Positions 36,528 to 41,519 of a DNA stretch of 41,519 bases are shown here, in pieces (position 1 is the first letter of the stretch; each line of letters begins with the position of its first letter). Below the pieces are notes generated by a model. The model was not told the origin of the DNA, did no database searches, and worked only from the letters and a program-made list of their open reading frames with translations. This stretch comes from an uncultured Bacteroidales bacterium (lineage in GTDB: Bacteria > Bacteroidota > Bacteroidia > Bacteroidales > P3): contig ONFR01000032.1 in assembly GCA_900317125.1 (NCBI GenBank), positions 1 through 41,519 of the forward strand, given 5' to 3'. The translations under genes and the position numbers were made by a program.

Positions 36528-37379
36528 ATGATACGGAATGTTTTTTGTATGTTTGTGATGCTGATGGGTGCAGGGGCACTGCTGGCATTCAGGCCGGAGG
36601 CGCGGGAGTTCAAGGTGCAGGGACCCGAAGGCGGCATTTCGCTCAAGGTCACCCTTCCCGATGGGTTCGACACCGCCACGGGGCACTGCCCGATGGTGAT
36701 TCTAATGCACGGCATCTTCTCCAGCAAGGACTATATCCCCATGCCCCAACTGGCTAAGGGTCTTGCCAAGGCGGGCATTGCTTCGGTTCGCTTCGACTTC
36801 AACGGTCACGGCAAGAGCGAAGGCCGCATGCAGGATATGACTATCGAGAAGGAGTTGGCCGACGCACAGGCAATATGGAACTACGTACACTCGCTGCCCT
36901 ATGTGAACGGCATCGGGCTGTTGGGACACTCGCAGGGTGGTGTCGTGGCTTCGATGACGGCCGGACGGCTGGCTGCGGCAGGCGGTGATGTGCCGGACGG
37001 CATGGTGCTTATCGCTCCCGGAGCCGTAATCAAAGAGGCCTGCCAAGGAGGCAAATTCTTTAACGCCCGCTTCGACCCCAAAAATCCACCCGAATACATC
37101 CACTGCTGGGGCACGATGAAGCTTGGGCGCGAGTACCTGCTCACCACCCAGCAACTCGACATCTACGGCACCGCAGCAGCCTATGCGGGACCGGTGCTGC
37201 TATTGCATGGAGACAATGACCGCATCGTCCCCATGTGGTGCAGCGAGAAGTATCTGCAGATCTACGGCGACAAAGCCAGCCTCCAGGTGGTCAAAGGCGA
37301 AAACCACACCATCACCCGCCACCGCAAAGTGGTCATCGCCCACACCGTGGAGTTTTTCAAAAAGGTCTTCAACCTATAA
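36528..37379 (+). CDS. Alpha/beta hydrolase (serine esterase/acyl hydrolase type)
   Basis: A 283-aa protein with an N-terminal hydrophobic signal or anchor (MIRNVFCMFVMLMGAGALLAF). Oxyanion region MVILMHGIFSSKD; nucleophile elbow GHSQGG; acid residue likely in LLLHGDNDRIVP; catalytic His in GENHTITRH. The segment FDFNGHGKSEGR is typical of the BAAT/dienelactone-like and feruloyl-esterase-like hydrolases. It probably acts in the periplasm or envelope. The substrate cannot be told from sequence. It stands alone, facing the rubrerythrin gene. Confidence 0.88.
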   Translation: MIRNVFCMFVMLMGAGALLAFRPEAREFKVQGPEGGISLKVTLPDGFDTATGHCPMVILMHGIFSSKDYIPMPQLAKGLAKAGIASVRFDFNGHGKSEGRMQDMTIEKELADAQAIWNYVHSLPYVNGIGLLGHSQGGVVASMTAGRLAAAGGDVPDGMVLIAPGAVIKEACQGGKFFNARFDPKNPPEYIHCWGTMKLGREYLLTTQQLDIYGTAAAYAGPVLLLHGDNDRIVPMWCSEKYLQIYGDKASLQVVKGENHTITRHRKVVIAHTVEFFKKVFNL

Positions 37380-37382
37380 ACA

Positions 37383-37414
37383 GAAATCCGAGGCCGTTGT
37401 GGGTCTCGGATTTC
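37383..37414. terminator. Hairpin between convergent genes
   Basis: A 10-bp stem, GAAATCCGAG / CTCGGATTTC, between the hydrolase and rubrerythrin stops. Only short T-runs flank it, so it is a moderate bidirectional terminator. Confidence 0.6.
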
Positions 37415-37437
37415 ATGTGTATAGGGGGTCATGCAGA

Positions 37438-38145
37438 TTAATAGTTCTGCTGGTTGATTTCGAAATAGGCTTGGGGGTGGTTGCAGACGGGGCAGACCTC
37501 GGGGGCTTGGGTGCCGACGACGATGTGGCCGCAGTTGCGGCATTCCCACACCTTCACTTCGCTCTTGGCAAAGACCTCTTTGGCCTCGACGTTGTGCAGC
37601 AGGGCGCGATAACGCTCCTCGTGGTGCTTCTCGATGGCGGCTACGCCCCGGAACTTGGTGGCCAACTCGGGGAAGCCCTCGGCCTCGGCGGTGCGGGCAA
37701 AGCCTTCGTACATGTCCGTCCACTCGTAGTTCTCGCCGGCAGCGGCAGCGGCCAGATTCTCGGCAGTGGTGCCGATGCCGTTCAGCTCCTTGAACCACAG
37801 CTTGGCGTGCTCCTTCTCGTTCTCGGCGGTCTGCAGGAAGAGAGCGGCAATCTGCTCAAAGCCCTCCTTCTTGGCCTTGGAGGCGAAGTAGGTGTACTTG
37901 TTGCGGGCCTCGCTCTCGCCAGCAAAGGCGGCATGCAGGTTCTTCTCGGTCTGTGTGCCGGCGTAGGGATTAGCAGGTTTCGGCTCCTCAACAGGCACAA
38001 ATTTGTCCTTGCCCTGCTTGCAGCGCGGACATTTCCAGTCGGCAGGGAGCTGCTCAAAAGGTGTTCCGGGGGCTATGCCCTGTGTGGGGTCGCCCTGTGC
38101 CGGGTCGTACTCATACTTGCAAATGGTGCATTTGTATTTCTTCAT
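37438..38145 (-). CDS. Rubrerythrin with rubredoxin domains at both ends
   Basis: A 235-aa peroxide-reducing protein. Residues 1-50 form a rubredoxin-like domain (C6, C9, C39, C42: [10 protein letters not shown]...CPRC). Residues ~62-195 form the four-helix di-iron rubrerythrin domain, with ligand candidates E77 (GESEAR), ENEKEHA near 108-113 and EKHHEERY near 172-179. Residues 200-221 form a second Cys4 site (C202, C205, C218, C221). Classical rubrerythrin has only the C-terminal rubredoxin site and 'reverse' rubrerythrin only the N-terminal one. It protects anaerobes from hydrogen peroxide, taking electrons from NADH via redox partners. Confidence 0.95.
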   Translation of the reverse strand: MKKYKCTICKYEYDPAQGDPTQGIAPGTPFEQLPADWKCPRCKQGKDKFVPVEEPKPANPYAGTQTEKNLHAAFAGESEARNKYTYFASKAKKEGFEQIAALFLQTAENEKEHAKLWFKELNGIGTTAENLAAAAAGENYEWTDMYEGFARTAEAEGFPELATKFRGVAAIEKHHEERYRALLHNVEAKEVFAKSEVKVWECRNCGHIVVGTQAPEVCPVCNHPQAYFEINQQNY

Positions 38146-38185
38146 TGTTTTATGATATTATGGATTAATCGTTTGTATAACGTCA

Positions 38186-38253
38186 ATCGTACGATATTAT
38201 TGTGTTGCACTTGTTACTGGAATTAAAGATATTATTTTCCGTCAGATTACAAA
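38186..38253 (-). promoter_or_regulatory. Rubrerythrin promoter and palindrome
   Basis: On the minus strand TTTG (38250-38253), an 18-bp spacer and TATCTTTA (38224-38231; one base off TAnnTTTG) form a likely promoter. The 10-bp palindrome ATCGTACGAT at 38186-38195, just downstream of the expected start, could bind a peroxide-responsive regulator; unproven. Confidence 0.5.
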
Positions 38254-38390
38254 TCTGCCGCAACAGAGAACATCCTCCGCGATGGGGATGGGGATTTGAC
38301 CCAAGCGGGACCGAAGCCGCTGCGGTATAAAAATATCTGAATACACAATAAAAGTCAATTTGAAGCGTTATAAACACAAATTATTTTGAT

Positions 38391-39596
38391 ATGATAAAGT
38401 CCCTAACGATAAAAGATTTCTTCTCATTCAGGGGAGAAAACAAGATAGACCTTAATCAAGGAGTCAACATCTTGTTGGGTATTAATGGTAGTGGAAAAAC
38501 GTCCTTTATTAATGCATTTAGGTTGTTGTATGAGGGTGTGTGTGGAGTCGGTTTTGAAAAATTATTTCAAACGGAATGGGGAGGATTCAGAGAAGTTGTA
38601 AATGCATGTGGCGAGAATACACCTGATTGTATTGTTCTTAAATTTGTTTTTGATGCAGAAAAACTTAAAGAGTTTTCTCCTAAATCACCATTCACGTCAG
38701 ATGTATATTATCGAATAATCATTCGGCCTTTGGGCGAAACCAGCTACTCGCTAGAAGAAAGATTGTGGACTCCTGACAAAAGAGACAGGTCGCAACCTTT
38801 TTCTTTTTTGAAATTTGAAAAAGGAAGAGGCGTGCTTTCGGTTTATCATGAAACTGGAATTAAAACAGAAAGATTTGCCGGCGACACGTCAGAACAGGAA
38901 TTGATATTGCGCCAATTAAGCGACCCGAAACGATTCCTTCCTTCACAAACAATACGTAACGCAATTGCTCAAATGGCGTTATATGAGACATTTGATACTT
39001 CTAGTCACAGCGTTGTAAGAGAACCTGCAACAACTAATAGTGACGTTAGATTATCATATAATGGGGCAAATCTTACGGCATTGTTAAGCAATATGTCCTC
39101 GGATCAGGTATCATTTGAAAGAATTGAAAGCAGATTAGTCGACATTAACAAATTTTTTAAAAGTTTTCATTTCCAATTGTTTGGCTCAAGGATATATCTC
39201 ACTCTTTTGGAGAAAAATTTAAGACATGAAATAGGAATGCGTTTTATCTCTGATGGAACATTACGCTATATCATTTTGTTGTCAATATTATTGAACAAAC
39301 AAGGTGGGCGGTTCGTTGGCTTGGACGAGCCTGAAGGCAGGTTGCACCCAGACATGATTCACTCAATTGCCGATTTAATAAAATCTGCCGCACAAAATAG
39401 GCAATTAATTGTGGCCACACATTCTCCGCTCTTACTTAATGATTTCGAGTTAGAGGACATGCTTGTCTTTGAGAAAGATGAGGATAATTCGACAATTGTA
39501 AAACGATACTTTGAGGAAGATTTTCCTCAATACGAAGGTTCTCTGCTTCCAGGACAATTATGGTTGAATGGTGAAATAGGTGGTAAAAGATGGTAA
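38391..39596 (+). CDS. AAA_21-type (ABC/RecF-like) ATPase of a putative defence pair
   Basis: A 401-aa protein. Walker A GINGSGKTS (30-38) follows an SMC/RecF-like N terminus (IKSLTIKDFFSFRGENKIDL). The ABC-like signature region is FISDGTLRYIILLSILL (286-302), Walker B LDEPEGRLHP (311-320) and H-loop VATHSPLLL (341-349). The C terminus SLLPGQLWLNGEIGG resembles the conserved end of ATPases paired with DUF4276 proteins. Its stop overlaps the next gene by 7 bp. The DNA is more AT-rich, with A/T-ending codons unlike the upstream genes, suggesting transfer. By analogy with OLD and PARIS, the ATPase may sense phage and control a TOPRIM effector; inferred. Confidence 0.88.
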   Translation: MIKSLTIKDFFSFRGENKIDLNQGVNILLGINGSGKTSFINAFRLLYEGVCGVGFEKLFQTEWGGFREVVNACGENTPDCIVLKFVFDAEKLKEFSPKSPFTSDVYYRIIIRPLGETSYSLEERLWTPDKRDRSQPFSFLKFEKGRGVLSVYHETGIKTERFAGDTSEQELILRQLSDPKRFLPSQTIRNAIAQMALYETFDTSSHSVVREPATTNSDVRLSYNGANLTALLSNMSSDQVSFERIESRLVDINKFFKSFHFQLFGSRIYLTLLEKNLRHEIGMRFISDGTLRYIILLSILLNKQGGRFVGLDEPEGRLHPDMIHSIADLIKSAAQNRQLIVATHSPLLLNDFELEDMLVFEKDEDNSTIVKRYFEEDFPQYEGSLLPGQLWLNGEIGGKRW

Positions 39597-40267
39597 TCAG
39601 AGTTCTTGTTGAAGGTGGCGTAACGGGATTAGACCCGACTGTGACTGCAGAACATAATGCTATGATACAGCAAAATTCAGCAGCACTTCGCGAAGCATTA
39701 AATAGATTTTTTACAGCAGCACTTGACCGCGATGATATAGATATAAAGATTGAAATAGGAGGAGGTTGGGAGATGGCTTCGCTATCTTTTATCACTCAAG
39801 GAAGTAATGACTTTCTTTATGTAGATTTAGATAGGCCTCCCGAATTACGTCATGAGTGGTTTCGTCAAAAACTATATGATGGGAAGCCCTTCCCCTCATC
39901 CAAGTCAGAGTGTGTATTCTTTTGGGTTCAAGAGATGGAAGCATGGTTCTTAAAGCAGCCAGAGTGTATTGTTAGATGGGCAAAACAAGAGAGGTTGTCA
40001 TTAAAAAGTGCAGCCCTACAAGATGATAAACTTATAAAAGATAAAGATATCGAGCACTTAATACAAAAGCCTTCTTTTGTGGTGGACGTTTTGTTTAAAC
40101 GGTATCTTGAATCAAATAAGATAGACAAAAAAGGAAAACCGAAAAATGTAAAATACGGAAAGTTACGTCATGCACCTGGTATAATACAAGCACTAGACCC
40201 TTTCAAAATGATACATCAAGATAGAGAATTGTCAAACTTTGTGGAAAAGGTCAGAAGCATAGGATGA
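39590..40267 (+). CDS. DUF4276 family protein (TOPRIM-like putative effector)
   Basis: A 225-aa protein. The N-terminal strand ends in VLVEGG (5-10), the acidic residue typical of a TOPRIM-like start. VDLDRPPE (78-85) supplies a DxD-like pair, and VQEMEAWFLKQPE (113-125) is the family hallmark (ME-W-FL). The C terminus has KYGKLRHAPGIIQALDPFKM (187-207), also characteristic. It starts inside the ATPase gene (7-bp overlap), so translation is coupled. TOPRIM partners of such ATPases act as nucleases in OLD and PARIS-like systems; activity of DUF4276 itself is not something I can confirm. Confidence 0.85.
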   Translation: MVIRVLVEGGVTGLDPTVTAEHNAMIQQNSAALREALNRFFTAALDRDDIDIKIEIGGGWEMASLSFITQGSNDFLYVDLDRPPELRHEWFRQKLYDGKPFPSSKSECVFFWVQEMEAWFLKQPECIVRWAKQERLSLKSAALQDDKLIKDKDIEHLIQKPSFVVDVLFKRYLESNKIDKKGKPKNVKYGKLRHAPGIIQALDPFKMIHQDRELSNFVEKVRSIG

Positions 40268-40587
40268 CTTTAGAAATAATTAATGTGTAACGAAATTGAT
40301 TGCCAATGAATCATAGCGCATAGATTAATATGCACATCATAGAATAGAAAATAGCGAAGTTAGCTTATCTGGTTTTTCTGAAACTTCGACAACTTCACGA
40401 AAAACACTCCAGACAAAAGCGACGACGTTCCGCGTTGAGCGTGGACTTGTACGTTGTAATTGGAGTGTTTAGGTAGTCGAAGACCTCAGAAAACCGATGA
40501 AAACTTAAAGTGCCGCGCTCTTTTTATGTGCATATGACAACTGGCACGATGAAGAGAAACAGAAAAACGAATTAAATAACACATTTT
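40268..40587. other. 320-bp AT-rich gap holding a large inverted repeat
   Basis: No gene, terminator with T-run or consensus promoter is seen. The space is mostly occupied by the nested inverted repeat annotated at 40328-40535. Confidence 0.6.
40328..40535. repeat. 208-bp nested imperfect inverted repeat
   Basis: Three arm pairs are nested on one axis: ATATGCACAT (40328-40337) with ATGTGCATAT (40526-40535); GGTTTTTCTGA...CTTCGAC (40371-40390) with GTCGAAG...TCAGAAAACC (40477-40495); and AAACACTCCA (40402-40411) with TGGAGTGTTT (40461-40470). The 49-nt loop can form a further short stem (ACGACGT with ACGTTGT, one G-T pair). It could be a structured RNA, a recombination or replication site, or a degenerate mobile-element end. 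It does not show integron attC core sites. Confidence 0.8.
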
Positions 40588-41235
40588 ATGAATATTCACG
40601 AAGTTCTCAACTCTTGTATTTCAAATATGAAAGCGAGTGATGATATTAATGACGAAGCAACGGTAAATACAATCAAAGACTTACTTTCATGCGTGATAGA
40701 AAATCCAGCTGTACTCATTAATTTTGCAAATGAAGAAAAAATGTCAATAGCATTAGCAAGTGTTCTTACTTGCCAATTTCCTTCAGATTATCCGACATAT
40801 AAAGATATAAATGTGCGAAATCTTGTTTTTGCAACCTCGTATTATCTTTTTATGCATCAACTTGAAACAGGAAGTTTCTATGATAAAGATTGGCCTGCAT
40901 TTATTACACTTATACATTATGGACGTAATGAATTTGCAAAATTCATTGTCGACACCAATCCTTTTGCTCCTGAAAAAGTAAACGAAATAACAGGTCGTCC
41001 ATTTGACAAACAACGTTCTTTGAATGCTGCAAAGGGTTTGGAATTAAACATGATGCTTACAGCAAAAAAGAAAGGCAGATGGGAAGAAGAATTAACGGAT
41101 TGGTATGATGAACTATATGATGACAGATATAATCTTTTAGAAAGTGACCCATTTAGAAAAGAAGCCATTCCTTTATATCAGATAATAACAAATTATCTCA
41201 AGGAGAACGACGTTACGTTTGTAAACATCAAATGA
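40588..41235 (+). CDS. Unrecognised protein in the AT-rich region
   Basis: A 215-aa soluble protein with no signal peptide or membrane span. It is largely helical by appearance (HEVLNSCISNMKASDDIND; EATVNTIKDLLSCVIENPAVLINFANEEK) with aromatic-rich segments (YYLFMHQLETGSFYDKDWPAF; EEELTDWYDELYDDRYNLL). Codon use is AT-rich like the ATPase-DUF4276 pair, but the 320-bp gap argues for separate transcription. I recognise no family. It may be a third component of the accessory island or an unrelated cargo gene. Confidence 0.7.
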   Translation: MNIHEVLNSCISNMKASDDINDEATVNTIKDLLSCVIENPAVLINFANEEKMSIALASVLTCQFPSDYPTYKDINVRNLVFATSYYLFMHQLETGSFYDKDWPAFITLIHYGRNEFAKFIVDTNPFAPEKVNEITGRPFDKQRSLNAAKGLELNMMLTAKKKGRWEEELTDWYDELYDDRYNLLESDPFRKEAIPLYQIITNYLKENDVTFVNIK

Positions 41236-41267
41236 GATAACGGTAGAGGTGTATAGTCCTGAAACCA

Positions 41268-41309
41268 AACGGCTACCATCCTAACAGACGGCAGCCGTTG
41301 CTGTTTTAG
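41268..41309 (+). terminator. Weak terminator after the 215-aa gene
   Basis: AACGGCT (41268-41274) pairs with AGCCGTT (41293-41299) across an 18-nt loop; GCTGTTTTAG follows. Plausible but weak. Confidence 0.45.
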
Positions 41310-41324
41310 AGTGTTGATGCAGGA

Positions 41325-41426
41325 TTACATCTCGTTCAGTTTCTTGTAGCCATGGTAACGCATTTGGACATCGATTTCGGTGGCGACGAAGAGATCTTCG
41401 GTCTTGAAGATGATATTTATTTTGGT
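41325..41426 (-). pseudogene. 33-codon C-terminal gene remnant
   Basis: On the minus strand 33 codons (containing DLFVATEIDVQMRYHGYKK and ending in LNEM before TAA at 41325-41327) look like real coding sequence with the GC-ending codons of this genome, unlike the AT-rich island. A TAG at 41427-41429 blocks extension and no suitable start lies between. Probably the tail of a host gene truncated by the island or by a frameshift. Family not recognised. Confidence 0.4.
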
Positions 41427-41519
41427 CTAATAGTCATTTTGCAGGCTGCGACACAGTCTGAATATAGGAGCAGAAGGCGTTTTGATCGATTCAAAAGGTT
41501 TTTGTAAAAATCGGCTTAA
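41427..41519 (-). other. Open frame running off the window edge
   Basis: Thirty codons without a stop read from the right edge to the TAG at 41427-41429, ending in FRLCRSLQNDY. It is in frame with the 33-codon remnant at 41325-41426, so it could be the end of a separate gene or the earlier part of the same disrupted gene. Too short to decide. Confidence 0.25.

Noticed and set aside
40328..40535. Integron attC site
   Set aside because: The inverted-repeat shape is similar, but the GTTRRRY/RYYYAAC core sites are not found at the ends and no integrase is in the window.
40268..40587. CRISPR array or retron
   Set aside because: No regularly spaced direct repeats, and no cas or reverse-transcriptase gene nearby.

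Overview
The window looks like chromosome of an anaerobic member of the Bacteroidales (Bacteroidota). Evidence seen directly: type IX secretion (T9SS) C-terminal sorting domains of both the short type-A kind and the gliding-motility type-B kind, promoters of the Bacteroidota form (TTTG, about 19-20 bp, TAnnTTTG), a DUF3467 gene behind rpoC, and a rubrerythrin. A 3-aminobutyryl-CoA ammonia-lyase next to a CoA-transferase subunit suggests lysine/amino-acid fermentation.

Layout. (1) 1-14650, minus strand: a textbook translation/transcription super-operon. A consensus promoter (14620-14650) precedes tRNA-Thr, tRNA-Tyr, tRNA-Gly, tRNA-Thr, tuf, tRNA-Trp, secE, nusG, rplK, rplA, rplJ, rplL, rpoB, rpoC and a DUF3467 gene, ending at a strong terminator (640-665). 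(2) 14650-15260: noncoding, with one copy of a dispersed repeat. (3) 15261-26063, minus strand: nine tightly packed genes (U32 RlhA-like protein, aroB, a T9SS-exported IgGFc-binding/PKD-like protein, lysC, smpB, a family-2 glycosyltransferase, an M14 carboxypeptidase with sorting tail, GtrA, a secreted unknown) behind one recognisable promoter. (4) 26091-27396, plus: CoA-transferase subunit A plus kal, closed by a terminator. (5) 27397-30764, plus: ECF sigma factor, small membrane protein, anchored unknown and a BspA-like leucine-rich-repeat protein with a T9SS tail. (6) 30765-31284: a short relic of a CoA-transferase gene abutting another copy of the dispersed repeat. (7) 31285-33590: POT peptide transporter and TsaC-type gene with back-to-back promoters inside an inverted repeat. 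(8) 33811-36399: second ECF sigma module and two envelope genes. (9) 36528-38145: alpha/beta hydrolase and a rubrerythrin with rubredoxin domains at both ends, convergent.

(10) 38390 to about 41320 is visibly more AT-rich and foreign in character: an AAA_21-type ATPase overlapping a DUF4276 (TOPRIM-like) gene, then a 208-bp nested inverted repeat without a gene, then an unrecognised 215-aa gene. The ATPase-TOPRIM pair resembles known anti-phage architectures (OLD, PARIS) and, with the structured DNA beside it, is the best candidate here for an uncharacterised system. To its right, 33 codons of genome-like coding sequence without a start are probably a gene remnant.

The other unexplained structure is a dispersed intergenic repeat present three times (436-572, 14935-15200, 30859-31124), with conserved terminal hairpins and a 9-bp inverted repeat.
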